Shown here: positions 46,911 through 59,049 of the stretch, one piece after another
How positions within the stretch are numbered: the first letter of the stretch is position 1
Layout of the letters: every line of letters begins with the position of its first letter
NCBI GenBank assembly: GCA_027257055.1
Contig: JAPVLO010000045.1
Coordinates: 2,141,501-2,205,500, forward strand
Reading direction: 5' to 3'
From: Cephalopachus bancanus
Taxonomy: Eukaryota > Chordata > Mammalia > Primates > Tarsiidae
DNA: 64,000 nucleotides
Made by a program: the position numbers and the translations under genes
Notes under the pieces: generated by a model
What the model was told of the DNA's origin: nothing
What the model saw: the letters and a program-made list of their open reading frames with translations, nothing else
Databases searched by the model: none

Positions 46911-47484
46911 TCTAAAATGACAAAGTGTATTTTGGCTGATGCTTTTATTTTCCTGCCTGCATGGCTTTGTGTGTATTTCATCACCCAGATTTCAAAAATA
47001 TGCCCCATATGTCTCTTGCCCTCTTCCAGGTTAAATTGAAAGTTAATGGAAGTCACAAAATTTTTTCCTTCTTTATCTGCACTGGAAAACTCATCTGATG
47101 TCTTCTTAGTCTTTGTTCCTTGTCTTTAAGACCTGGTATCAAATTCTGAAGAAATTCAGCATCAGTGTCAATTGGTGACTTGACACAATCTATGTCAATA
47201 TATATTGATTTCACAAATTGAACTTGAATCATGGATTGAGAAAGAAGCAACCATGGAGAAAACTGAAATAATAAAGTTTTTTTTTCCAGAACATTCAATA
47301 ACTAATTTAATCTCAAAATATTTTTGTTTTACCTTCGTTTTTTCCCCATATTTATATCAGATAAGATGTTGAATCAATAGCTTTATGGGTGGAGAAAGAG
47401 AATTAAAAATAAAACTTGTTTCCAAACAGAACAATAATTTTCAAAATAAAATGAGCATGCTAATTTTTACATTAAATCACTTTA
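46911..47484. other. Non-coding DNA, nothing recognised
   Basis: An 81-codon minus-strand frame (47,053-47,298) has no recognisable product. Confidence 0.5.
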
Positions 47485-47745
47485 ATTTAATTTTTAATTT
47501 TTTTTATTTTAAAGATGTGGGGTATAATTCAGGATTGGGTATACAAGTGGTTGTTGTACAGGTAAAATTTGGGCCTCCCTTTGGTCCCCACTTCTCCTGG
47601 TTTGAAATCAAGAATGCTTATTGATGTTAGGTCCCCCTCATCTCCTGGTGGTTTCCAGCTAAAGCCAATCTCTTTCTTATAGTATTATAGTAAATGTTAA
47701 GGGTCTGCTATTGAGTGTAAATTCACTGTTTCACTGTCAAAAATC
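47485..47745 (-). mobile_element. L1 3' end fragment, antisense, mid-age
   Basis: It starts with a T-rich tail, then 'aaagatgtggggtataattc', 'gggtatacaagtggttgttg' and 'acaggtaaaatttgggcctc', and later 'ggtggtttccagctaaagcc'. This is a recognisable L1M-type 3' UTR, different from the young family at 10,850. Confidence 0.55.
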
Positions 47746-48885
47746 AAAATACTCATATAAATAGAATTAACAGATATAATTTTACTAACTTAGCCTCATG
47801 TACAATGATATCATTACTTCATTACTACAGATAGCATGACAAGTTTATCATAATTATTTAAATCATCAACATGAAAGACTCAAGCAACTAATATGGTTTT
47901 GCACAATAAGGCAGCTAAAGTTAAAGAATTAAGGTAAATGTTCCTACTCATTTGAAAGACCACTTGAGATGTATATGCTAAGAAGCAACCTCTGAGCAGA
48001 GGGAGACATGGGGCTCCATAATGAAGACAAAACAGGTGCAATGACATTAAAACTAAATTGTGTCATGTTTCTATGTATTTGTGTACAGACTTCAAAGGTT
48101 ATGGATAAAATTTAGTCTTAACATTAAAATTTAACTATTTTATTTGAACACAGTTGGGAGATGTAGAGTGAGTAGCTGTAGACTCTCTTTGAATTATTGG
48201 ATTTCCTATTGAATCACACTTATTAAACTTAGAACATGTTCCTTTATTTGTAACAATTACAAATGGAAGAAATCATAAATAGTTGGAAAATGTCAATAGT
48301 TCATCCTTCATCATTAATTCATTGTCAGATAATTCATTTTTTCGACTTACTCTCACTGTTTTTACTCATGGACCAGAAATGTAACTCTGTAATCAAGAAG
48401 CTATAGGACACCTATACAGACATATATTTACAATTTTGTTCAATGTAATCATTTGTGTACGTAGAAGGATGGAGAAAGGAAGGGGAAAGGGAGAAGCAGA
48501 TTATTCTATATTCTTCAAGTAAATAATTTACTTGCTTGGTTTAAATAAACCACACTGAGGAATGTTAATTATTTAATGTTACTTGTATACAACTCAATAA
48601 GCTTGTGTAGCAAATGCTTGGCCCTGGTGCCTCAGTAGTTTCAAAGAGTTTAATGCCCTCTTTAAGTGGGAAGAAGATTTTTCAATTGAGGATCTAGACT
48701 CATAGGTCATTTGGCCCCAACCACAACTTGGCCATTAGTTTAAAACTAGATTGAGCATTTTGTTATCAACTGGTAAGAGTTTAATCACTTTTGTTTATTT
48801 TATGTTGATACTATTGCTATGCCTCTCCTATTACGTAGTACGTTTTTGTAATAGATTAATAATGAAATTACTTTATTTATACAAA
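47746..48885. other. Non-coding DNA, nothing recognised
   Basis: No repeat or exon is recognised over about 1.1 kb. Confidence 0.5.
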
Positions 48886-48897
48886 ATATTCTTTTCT

Positions 48898-49186
48898 TTT
48901 CTTTTTTTTGAGTTGGAGCTCACTCTATTGCCCAGACTGGAGTACAGTGGCCGCTCCCGGCCACTGCAGCCTCGACCTGCTGGGCTCCAGCAATCCTTCC
49001 GCTTCAGCCTTCCAAGTAGCTGGAACTACAGGCGCGTGCTACCATGCCCAGTTAATTTTTTGATTTATTGTAGAGATGAGGTCTCGCCAAGTTGCCCAGA
49101 CGGGTCTCGAACCCGCGGGTTCAGGCAATCCACTCACCTCAGCCTTCCAAAACGCTGGGATTACAGGCTGAACCACTGAGCCTGGC
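48898..49186 (-). mobile_element. Dimeric Alu, long-form subfamily, antisense
   Basis: Full length. Target duplication is ATATTCTTTTCT (48,886-48,897) and ATATTATTTTCT (49,187-49,198), one mismatch. The left arm keeps the long form (antisense CCAAGTTG). It is more mutated than the short-form copies. The 142-codon frame that crosses it is Alu-derived and not a gene. Confidence 0.95.
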
Positions 49187-49198
49187 ATATTATTTTCT

Positions 49199-49709
49199 AT
49201 GTGTCTAAAATTATATGAGGTACTGTAAATATTGGAAATAAACCTATGACTCCTACCTTTAAAATTGCAATCTTGTTGAGAGATAAATTGTAAATTAATA
49301 CAAAGATAAAACAGTGTGATTAAGTTTGTCTTTTCTGCCTGAGGTTCTTCTTCCACCAAAAAAAAAAATACAACGCGCAGCTAGCTATGATTTGATTAAT
49401 TGGCACCAAGCAATAATAAGCACTATATGGGACATTTGTGAAAGGACACAGTCACACCAGTCTCAGTCACAGTCAAAGAAGACTTTGTGGTGGAAAAGAG
49501 CTTGAGCATTTCCTGACTTAGTCAGGACCCACAGAAGTCTGTTGCTGGACAGGATGGGAAAAAAGACAGATTATTCATCTAGGAAAAGTACAGTCAAGGC
49601 AGAGAGGCCAGAATAAGTAAGATGCAACTAGGGAATAATAACACAGCAACCAGAGGTGGAGGTGGTGCCAGGACACATATGTCTGATCAGGACAGATCCT
49701 GGAAAACTT
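49199..49709. other. Non-coding DNA, nothing recognised
   Basis: No confident repeat or exon is recognised. Confidence 0.5.
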
Positions 49710-50460
49710 AGAATGCATTCATTCAATAATTATTTATTTAAGTACTTAATATGTATGAGGCACTTAGCTAGGAACTATAGACACAACTCTTAAAAAACAA
49801 ACAAAAAAACCCAAGATACCATTCTACCAACTTCCCAAAATTCACCATTATTTTTCAGGAAGAGAAAAACAGGAAAAGAGCAAATATGAAAAACATTTGA
49901 GTGATACCTAACTCTGGTTTGGTGTGTTAGAGAAGTCTAAAACCAGAAGGATCTGAGGGAGTTTGCCAAACAAAAGGGCTGTGGGAAAGTGGAGGGCATG
50001 AATCCAGCCTAATACAAGGGCCTAGACATGGTGAGAGTGGGCTGAATTACAAGTTCTGCCATTTTTTTTTCTCAATATTGTTGTAGAAACTAGAGATGAA
50101 GCTGGAGCAATAAGTAGTAGTGAAATTATACCAGTCCTTGAGGGTCATTCTGAGGAGTTTGAATTGCATCCTGAAGTTAGTAGAAAGCCATGGGAAAATA
50201 TCAAGCGATCAGAAACACAACACTGTCTATCAAGGAAGAATAAACTGAAGGGGCAAAAATAGAAGGAGGGCTCAGAGATGATGGTGGGACCTGAGCTACA
50301 GTTGAACCAGTAATACATGGAGAACTATTGGATGCACTAACTGAGGGAAACAAGAATCCAAATGCCTATACAAAAAATATGGAATTTAAGATTAGTCAGC
50401 AGTGGGGAAGGCACAAAGGCAGTTATGGACTTTTGATTAAGTAATCCATACCACCAGAAC
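49710..50460 (-). repeat. L2 segment, antisense, degraded
   Basis: It starts with 'gcattcattcaataattatt' and 'atatgtatgaggcactta' (antisense L2 3' end). It continues through 'agggctgtgggaaagtggag', 'gagtttgaattgcatcctga', 'agtagaaagccatggg' and 'gaataaactgaaggggcaaa', in the same order as the L2 at 28,020. Confidence 0.65.
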
Positions 50461-51335
50461 CAACATGATAAGTATATTAATCTTTAAGGGATTGAATTAT
50501 GATTTTGGGGTTAGAGGAAAGAATAAAATGTAGAAAAGACAAATAGTAGGTGAGCTTTGGAGGAAGAACAGAGCTAGAAATGAAGATTTTAGAAATGCCT
50601 GCATTTAGCAGATATGAGGAAAAAGAGATAAACGAACAAATTAAGCTGTGAAGCATTTGATCGGGCAGGCTAAGGGAGAAGAGATTATTTGGTAGTGGCA
50701 GATGTCTCAGAGAAATCAGCATTTCTATAGTTGACCAATATGTATTGAGTGCTTACCATGTGGCAGCCTCGGGGTTTACATCCTAAGGGGAGAAACAGAG
50801 AGGTTAAACAAACAACCCCCCCCACCAAGTGTACAGTTAACCTTATAAACAAAACTAGGCACAAATTACTTGCGACTTACATGTTTGAGCATTTACTATG
50901 CTTTAGGCACTATGCTAAAGAGTTTACTTATCTCGTTTAGTCCTCACAACTCTCAACTTCTGTGTAAAGAAACTAATGCTTAGAGAGTTACCAGACCACT
51001 GTTTGCAACTTCTCTGCTAGATTGTTCAAATGTACCTGTAGAACAAGTTAACATGAGCCACTTGGTGTGTTTGAAGAGGGAACATTCTTGGCGAAGGGCA
51101 ATGTATAAAAAAGATGAAATAATACACGAAGAAGTTTGAGGATGAAGAGTGATTGCAGCTGGCACTTTAAGAAACTTTTAGGAGAGGTCATGTACTAAGG
51201 TGGGACCAAGCTAAAATGGAGATGGGAGAAGTGTGCAAAAATTTTGTTTTACTAATGAGGCGTTTGGGCTTCACACCATAGATGATAGGGTGCGATGAGT
51301 AACAGACTTTAGATTTGTGGTAGAACCCTTAAATG
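50461..51335. repeat. Old SINE/LINE scraps (L2 near 50,735; MIR 50,880-51,000), rest unrecognised
   Basis: 'gtattgagtgcttaccatgt' at 50,743 is an antisense L2 end. 'gcatttactatgctttaggc', 'gtttagtcctcacaactctc' and 'aaactaatgcttagagagtt' at 50,890-50,990 are antisense MIR. Confidence 0.55.
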
Positions 51336-51701
51336 TGTTAGATAGCTCAGGCTACTACAGCGAAGTACTGTAGGCTGGTGTCTTAAACAACAAACATTTA
51401 TTTCTCACAGTTCTGGCGGCTGGAAATCTGAAGTCAAGATGCAGCCCATTCAATTCTTGGTAAAGGGCCCTCTTTTTGGCTTGCAAATAGCTGCCTTCTC
51501 ACGGTGCCCTACAGGGCAGAGAAACATCACCGTGGTCTCTCTTTCTCTTCTTCTAAGGACATTACTTTCATCATAAAGCCCCACTCTCATGATCTCATTC
51601 AGCCCTAACCGCCTCCCAGAAGCCTAACCTTCAGATACCATAGCACTGGAGAGTAGGACTTAGACATCTGCATTTTGGGGGGACACATTCAGTCTTTAAC
51701 A
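51336..51701 (-). mobile_element. MLT1-type solo LTR, antisense
   Basis: Termini TGTTAGATAG...TTTAACA are as expected for an antisense MLT1. Inside are 'aaacaacaaacatttatttc', 'cacagttctggcggctggaa', 'tgccttctcacggtgcc' and 'tttggggggacacattcag'. No internal retroviral region follows. The 5-bp duplication is not obvious. Confidence 0.82.
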
Positions 51702-52259
51702 TTACCTTAGCAATTCTGTGAAGCATAGATAGAAGAAAAGTAAGCATGGAGGCAAGGAGACCATTCAAGAAACTAATGTGATGAGAGAGAGGAAGGCCTG
51801 AAATTAGGCCGAGTCAATGGGAAGGGCAAAAAAGAGAAGATTTAAGAGATACCATGGAGAATACTCTGAACCTGAATACCAATGTGACAACACACTCAGG
51901 GAAAGGACACTGCTTGGAATGAGTTCCAGCTTCCTGATTTGTGCCATCAAGCTCTTGGTGATGCCAATTGTTAATATAAGTCGTTATATGATCATCCCTG
52001 TCACACCCCCACTACCATACAAAATCACCTCCTCAACCAGAAGTTCAAGAGATTTAAATTTGCTAAGCACCACAATAGATACAGAGAAAATGTTGCGATA
52101 TTTCAGACAACGAGATTCTATAGAATTATAGAAAAGAAATTCAGATTTCAGAAGTTTTCACAATGAGTGAAGAGAAAAAAGAGAGGCAGAACTGTTGATC
52201 TCCTAAAGCCATGCAAGGAGATTGGTAGGAAAAATAGAGAATTAAAACCCAGACATCCA
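51702..52259. other. Non-coding DNA, nothing recognised
   Basis: A 104-codon forward frame (51,817-52,131) is the longest outside repeats. It has no recognisable domain and no splice or promoter context, so I do not call it a gene. Confidence 0.5.
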
Positions 52260-52272
52260 TGAAAGAACATTT

Positions 52273-52606
52273 TTTTTCTTTTTATTTTAGGTTCAAAGGA
52301 TACATGTGCATGTTTGTTACTTAGGTATATTGCTTGTTGGTGAATTTTGGGTTTCTATTGAGCTCATCACCTAGGTGGAGAGCATGGTAACCAATGAGTG
52401 GCTTTTCAACCCTTTTCCCCTTTCTACCTCTCTCCTTTTAGGAGTCTCCAGTGTCTGTTGTTCCCATCCTTATGTCCGTGCGTACCCAGCGTTTAGCTCC
52501 CAACTATAAGTGAAAACATGTGGTATTCAGTTTTCTGTTTCTGTTAGTTCACTTAGAATGATGGCCTCCAGCTGCATCCATCTTGTTGCAAAGGACATGA
52601 TTTCAG
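52273..52606 (-). mobile_element. L1 3' end (primate-type), antisense, with perfect 13-bp target duplication
   Basis: It starts with poly-T, then antisense L1 3' text: 'ttcaaaggatacatgtgcat', 'tgagctcatcacctaggtgg', 'aactataagtgaaaacatgt', 'gatggcctccagctgcatcc' and 'gttgcaaaggacatgattt'. Target duplication TGAAAGAACATTT occurs at 52,260-52,272 and 52,607-52,619. On the element strand the site reads CTTTTT|AAATG, the L1 endonuclease preference. It is 5'-truncated and cannot encode protein. Confidence 0.95.
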
Positions 52607-52619
52607 TGAAAGAACATTT

Positions 52620-55139
52620 AAAAAGTTAAAAACAATCCTCAGATCACCTAGACTCCACGAATTTTCCAAGTAAAAATATACTTACATTTCGTTAATCAAC
52701 TTTTCACTTTGGGAGTCTTATTTGGATGTGGAGTAAAAGACAATGCACTGGGGTTGCTTTCTGCATGCTGTGACACCTGAACATAGGAAGTTTTTGGCGC
52801 CTTCTCCCTAGTGGCCTTTTAGTGTCTTAGAACATTGGACACCTTCACATCATGATGATAAAGTGAGGAGAAGGCCAAACTCCATGTAAGTATAGCCTAC
52901 CTCTACTAAAGGATGTTTCCAAATTATTTTTAAGGTGTCTAGGAATACTCTTCTGCCTTTTTTCGAGAAAGAAAAGATCTGTCGCTCTTCAGGTCCCCAT
53001 ACATCATCATCCCATTTCACTTCATTCAGAATGTGACAGAATGCACAGTGGGAGCATATAGCTATTACAAGTGTGAGAGTTTCCACTGCAAGGAGAATTA
53101 ATTGAACAGATTATGTTCCACTACTAGACAGAGGTCAAGTCCACAAAAGGTTCAGAGATGTGATCTGAACTGCCGACCTCTGAAATGCAGAGAAATGGAA
53201 AGTTGAAGCAAGCAGAACCCCACTTAATACCCAATCCTGTGATCTCTTGGGAAATGTGTCACCAAAGAGCATTTTCCCCTCCCTTCCCACTCTCTTTGGT
53301 AACAGTTCTGAGCAAGGATCAACTTCAGCTGTGCAACATGCTGGCCAAAATTTCAGAAACCCTGGAACCAATTTATTCCATCTGGAAATTAGTTTCAGCT
53401 TTTATTGCTACAAAATTTAGTCAAACCAGACCCTATTTCCAAAAGAAGGTCCCTGCTCCTTTACTGCCAAAATTTTCTCTTTTCTAAAGCTCGCTCATTT
53501 AAAAGATTTAAAATGATAATCAACATCAAAGATCTGTGACTTTTTAATATCAACTACATTTTCCCACATAGTGTTTCTTTCAGGTTGCTTCTTTTCAAGG
53601 ACATAAAGAAATTCTACCATTAGTTATTATAAATGGGGTAATCTGGAGAATTTAAACTGTTCCCTTGTAAATGTATATCTCAGTAAACTTTTCTCTTACG
53701 CCATGTAGTGACTCAGTTGCTTTCCTAAAACAGCAGGTAGATGGGCTCCATAATCTTTTTGTCAAAAAAATATAGAACTAAATATTAACAATTAAGTTGA
53801 AATAAAATCATGGTTCCAAAAACCCATTTTTACAAACATATTAAAAGTATGCAACATTGAACATTTTAAATAGCCTTATACATAAAAATTCTTTGTTTCA
53901 GTCCATCTGCTACTGATTAAACATTTTATATTTCCATTGTGATTAATTATGCTATTTATATACTTGAAAATGATTTGTTTGGAAAGGTATGGTCTAGTGT
54001 AAGTCTTTCATTTCTGAGAATGACAGCCCTTCAAAAAGTAGAGCAACACTATGCTCTCAGGAAATCCACCATCTGCTTTCTTATGCTCTTATAACAAATT
54101 ACAAACCTATAGCAAAATGGAATTGAGAGAAAATAGAGTATAAATAATGCTAATGGCATTCATCTGAGATGTTCAAAAATGTATCCATTTTTAATTAAGC
54201 CAAGATACTCTCTTGGTCCCCAAAGAAAATTGCTTTAGAGTTAAATTGCCAAATGGCCAGACATTTTCAACCTAGTCTAGGAGGCACCCTTAATTCATTC
54301 TAATCTAGGCTGAATTGATCATGTGTTAGAACAGACCAAGATGGTGGACACTAGGCCCATGTGTGACCTTAATCCCATAAAGAGAACTGGATTAGGGTTA
54401 TGGTAAGCATAATTGAGGAAAAAATTCTCTGTATACTGTGCAATAGACCATTTTCAACATGAGCGTTTGTTGGTGCCAAGAGACAGCAAGGATCTAGTGC
54501 CAGCTATTTCTCATCATTGAATCTTAGCAATTGTTTCATTTTTGTATGACCAAATAGGCATCTGAAACCACAGAATAAAACCATTTTATTCTGCGTAGGC
54601 AAACAATTTTTTGTTGAAATTTTGTAGATCACAACAAAATTGTTCTCAGACTAAAATAAACTTATGCCAAATATCAGAACGTGATTATTTTTTTCTTTTA
54701 ATGACCATTATTCATCCCCAGAAAGAAGAACTCTGTAGTAGGAGAACTTCCCCAAGACTTTTAGCAAAGGTAGCCAGCAGTCACAACTCACATTCTGCTG
54801 CTCCTTCTTTCCTAGCCAATGTCCCACTCATGAACACATCCAGGCTCTATGGCTTTGTGTGCACTGCACACCATTTGCTTGCTTGAGTGTTTCTGATTAT
54901 CTTCCCTCTCCTCTCCTGTTTTCCCCATCCCAACTGAAAGCTATTCTATGATTTCTGGCATCTCTATTAAGTAGTGAGCCGTATGGAAATGATTAACTTT
55001 TGAACTGCAAAACTGAAAACACTCTCTTGCACACTGTGGAAATGAAACATGTCATGTAGCAAACAGATTCCCCTGATGGAGTTTGCAGCAAGAAAGAGAA
55101 ATCATTGGCTGAGATTTCGGTTTTGTTGTTGTCATTGTA
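52620..55139. other. Repeat-poor non-coding DNA
   Basis: No interspersed repeat is recognised. Opposite-strand overlapping frames of 78-100 codons at 52,850-53,487 have no identifiable product and lack codon periodicity obvious by eye. Confidence 0.45.
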
Positions 55140-55600
55140 GATCAAAAGGATGTGATCATCCTTTCTGATAGCTCTTTCCTCCCCCCTTGGTAAACAGCCT
55201 CTGAGTGAGTTCATTAAATATTTAAACAGCCCTGGTATCTATTAATGTTATCAGACACATGAAATATGTCTGATGGATTTATTCTGCCGTTAAGGAGCCA
55301 TACCCCAGTGTCCCTCCTGGGACAGTGCTCCAGCTGTTTAAACTATAATTCCATCACTAGGAGGCATGGTGAAAGCACTGACCTCTTTGAAACAGACTCA
55401 TTGCTACTCAGCCTGTAAATTGCAAATGAAACCTTTCTGTAATAATGTTAAAATATGCATGCATAGGAATTAAAGCACTTGGGTCATCAGCAAAGCCTGA
55501 TGTGTTTTCTGTAACCTCTAAACAGCTGGTAGAAAGATTCCAATAAATCAATGCCTGAAGAAAATTAGTGATTAGGGGGTGTATGAGTCTTTTTGGGTTC
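55140..55600. promoter_or_regulatory. Candidate conserved non-coding element
   Basis: A repeat-free block with dense developmental-factor-like motifs: paired TCTGATA/TTATCAGA GATA cores (about 55,165 and 55,249), AAATATTTAAAC (forkhead-like) near 55,217, TTTGCAATTTA-type POU cores on either strand near 55,415, and GTTTAAAC near 55,337. The region looks more ordered than its AT-rich flanks. The enhancer role is inferred. Confidence 0.3.
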
Positions 55601-56827
55601 AATAGCTCTCCTATCATATATTGGGGATTTTTAATTAATACTCTGAAGATTTGAAGTTATTTAAATTCCATTACTGTTTATTTGATCCTGCTTCTCACAG
55701 GAGATAAGTTGTGTTGATACTGTGGTCCTTATTTATCCTCCATAAAATCAGTCTAATATGAGATTATGCATGAGGTCCTTCAAACTCTGAGCTAATTTGT
55801 TGTCTCATTTTTACCTACTTCAAGTTTATGAAAAAACAACCATGACAAATAAGATAAAGGCTGTCTTGCCAAGTCTTCCACATGAAGGAAAGAGGTGTTA
55901 TAGTTCACTGGTGATAGGTTATCCGTGGCATTGGGAGTTTGTTTGTTTTACATCAGTTTAACTTGATATGAAAATCCTTCAGTGATTTCTAAGAGATATT
56001 GATAAAGTCATGTCTTGATGTCTCCTAAAGATTGCAGTTTCAAGACTGTGAATTGCAAGACTTGAACTATCTTAGGAAACTTGTTATTCTTTCTGAAGTC
56101 ATCAAACAGGTAGCTGACTCAGTACTTGAAATGTAACCAATTCTTTAGTATTGCTCAATGTTCAAACTAGTGAAAGACAAAAATCCAGGAAATGTAGCAA
56201 ATATATTAAATGACAGAATAAAAGATCTGATAAATAGGATAATAGCCTAAATTTGATGTGATCACTTAAATTATTTGGGGAGAATATAAAGAATGGGACA
56301 ATAGCACTGGAAATGACACATAAGGTAAATGGCACAAGAAGATGATCCTCAATGAAATTCTGGGATCAATGAATTTAATTCACTCTCGCCTTTGCACATT
56401 CTTGTGTCTGTAAGAGAGTTCAGTGCTAAGTATGTATGAGAAACAAGTTAGTGGCAGCAGGTTTGTCCTTTGCTTCTCTTCTTTGTGCTGAAATTAAATT
56501 AAATGAATAGAGGAAGAATTCTGTAGCCTAGCAAGTAACAGAAGGAATTAAGAAGTCCCCTTGGCTACATGTACAAATTTCTCCCTTAAGTATATCAATC
56601 TATTTGCAGCACACGTAGATAACACAAATCATTTTTCACCTCTTGCTACTAAGTACTTCTGTATTTTGAGACCACAGTGAAACCAAAGAATTGGGAGTAA
56701 ATAGATTATTAAACAACTTTAGTAATGTGCAAGAGATGGAATGAGACTTAATACTACCATGAGTAAAATAAAGAGAAATTATAATTGACTTTATAAATCT
56801 GCTCTAAAAGGACTGTCAGTAAAGGCT
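55601..56827. other. Non-coding DNA, nothing recognised
   Basis: No repeat or exon is recognised over about 1.2 kb. Confidence 0.5.
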
Positions 56828-56844
56828 AAAAGAATCTTATTTTT

Positions 56845-57131
56845 GCCGGGCTCAGTGGCTCAGCCTGTAATCCCGCGCTTTGGGAGGCTGAGGTGAGTGG
56901 ATTGCCTGAGCCTATGGGCTCGAGACCTGCCTGGGCAACTTGGCAAGATCTCATCTCTACAATAAATCAAAAAATTAACCAGGCATGGTAGCGCATGCCT
57001 ATAGTTCCAGCTACTTGGAAGGCTGAGGTGGAAGGATTGCTGGAGCACAGCAGGTCAAGGCTGCAGTGGCCGGGAGCGGCCACTGCACTCCAGACTGGGT
57101 GACAGAGTGAGTTCCAATTAAAAAAAAAAAA
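56845..57131 (+). mobile_element. Dimeric Alu, long-form subfamily
   Basis: A full-length Alu with a perfect 17-bp target duplication AAAAGAATCTTATTTTT at 56,828-56,844 and 57,132-57,148. The left arm has CAACTTGG and the linker 'aaaaaattaacc'. The right arm holds the perfect palindrome GTGGCCGGGAGCGGCCAC at 57,066-57,083. Confidence 0.98.
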
Positions 57132-57148
57132 AAAAGAATCTTATTTTT

Positions 57149-57635
57149 TATTGGCCCATATAGAAACTAGTCCAAAGTTGATGATAATCAGGCCTATATA
57201 ATGCATTGGTAACAGTACTCCTGGAATATAGTGTATGTAGAGTACTATCCTTTAGGAAGGACAGAGATGAACTGGGGCATTTCATCAATAAACCACATGA
57301 TAAAAGGGGTGAAATGATCTCAAATGATCAATGACTATGTGCGCACAGTAAGTGCTCAGTAAGTGAATTAAAATGCATTGGGAACAGGTACTGGAAATGT
57401 GGAAAGGGGATTATATCTCAAGCGCATGGTACCAATTAATATAATTAGGCTAGTTGGTAATGTTACAAAGGAATCAAATTAACCTGAATATAAGAATTTT
57501 CTAACAAATACATACAGCTATCCGAAGATTCAATAGGCTACCTCGAAATACAGTGTGTTCTCTGATATCGGAAGTGCAGGTTATAAAATCATTGGGTTTT
57601 GGCAAAAGATTCGCATGTGGAACAAGAGGTTGGGC
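57149..57635. other. Non-coding spacer between two Alus
   Basis: No repeat or exon is recognised. Confidence 0.5.
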
Positions 57636-57649
57636 AAGAAGACCTGTAA

Positions 57650-57941
57650 GCCGGGCTTGGTGGCTCAGCCTGTAATCCCGCGCCTTTGGGAGGCTGAGGT
57701 GAGTGGATTGCCTGAGCCCACGAGTTCGAGACCTGCCTAGGCAACTTGGCGAGACCTCATCTCTACAATAAATCAAAAATTAGCCAGGCGTGGTCGCGCT
57801 CACCTGTAGTTCCAGCTTCTTGAAAGACTGAGGCGGAAGGATCACCGGAGCCCAGCAGGTCAAGGCTGCAGTGGCCGGGAGCGGCCATTGTACTCCAATG
57901 TGGGCGACAGAGTGAGACTCCAACTCAAAAAAAAAAAAAAA
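57650..57941 (+). mobile_element. Dimeric Alu, long-form subfamily
   Basis: A full-length Alu. Target duplication is AAGAAGACCTGTAA (57,636-57,649) and AAGATGACCTGTAA (57,942-57,955), one mismatch. The left arm has CAACTTGG and the linker 'caaaaattagcc'. It has the same orientation as the Alu at 56,845, about 0.5 kb away, a geometry that permits deletion by Alu-Alu recombination. Confidence 0.97.
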
Positions 57942-57955
57942 AAGATGACCTGTAA

Positions 57956-59049
57956 ACCTTCATATTCAATGAATCTACAATCTTTTAAAGAACCCAATGA
58001 AGGAATCAGAGAAAGGATATTACAGAATGCATAAACAGCAAGTCTCTAAAAGAGAAATTTATACCAAGAGGTTTTCAAGACAACACTTTTAAAGTAGTAA
58101 TGCCCACTTTTTCCATGGAGAAAAGACTGATGTGGCAAAGGAATATTCTCACAAATTTAGCAAATCCAATTCAATTCCTCCATTTAAAGAGCAACACTTT
58201 AAGCAACACAAATACTATTTGAACTCCACTGGTGTTTTGGAAAAAGATATATTTAATGGTTATTAACCCAGTACTTATCCTCCCGTTGCACAAAATGCCT
58301 CTTTTCCTGAAGAATCCCCTGCAGAGAATTTCCAGGCTGAGATAGGGCAGCTGCCTTGCGATTGGCATCCAAACCACAGGGCATAGCCAGTAATAACTTG
58401 CAGTTAAAGTAGCTGCAAGAGAAAGATGGTAGTCATTTAAAATAATATCTGCTGCTAGAATTTTTTCCTTTTTATTTGTAATTACTTAAGGGTCAGTTCA
58501 CCTAGAATTCTAGGTTTAACCCCTTTAAATAATTGTTTTGTAAGACTCAAGGGTATAGAATATATAGGCACAAAGTAATATGAGTACTCCTTCATGGGAC
58601 ATAAGCTTTAGGGAAATAAAGATAGGTTAATTCCATGCCTGATTCATTCCATGGATCATTTAATGAGAGTCTTTGGAATTGTTCAGCCAATAATGAACTT
58701 ACAGGATCTAAAGGTAATCACTGTTGCAATTATTAAAATTTACACCAGGATTCTATTACCCTTTCTGCAGATAAGTGTCTTGTATTAAGTGGTCTAGAGG
58801 GGACACATAAACTAATTCAATAGCATCCAAAATTTTTGTTATTGGTTCTTACATTCAGTCTTCTCTGTCACCTAAGCATGGGACCATACTTCTAGCTAAT
58901 TTTAGAAAAATATGTATTTTTTTTTTTTTGTATAGCAGTTTAGGACTTAAATCCTAGCTCATTTAATTCTTACAACCTGGGCTCTTTTCGCTATTGGTAA
59001 TATTAAAAGCTAACCTCTTAATTTTAAAACTATCTACTACTCTATTTGA
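57956..59049. other. Non-coding DNA, nothing recognised
   Basis: No repeat or exon is recognised. A short T-run lies at 58,918-58,929. Confidence 0.5.

Noticed and set aside
48751..49179. Longest open frame (142 codons)
   Set aside because: Most of it translates an antisense Alu; Alus routinely give such frames. No gene context.
51817..52131. 104-codon frame outside repeats
   Set aside because: No recognisable domain, no splice or promoter context, and length is within chance expectation for 64 kb in six frames.
53135..53487. 100-codon plus-strand frame overlapping a 78-codon minus-strand frame
   Set aside because: Overlapping frames on both strands with no known product suggest composition effects; kept only as repeat-poor DNA.
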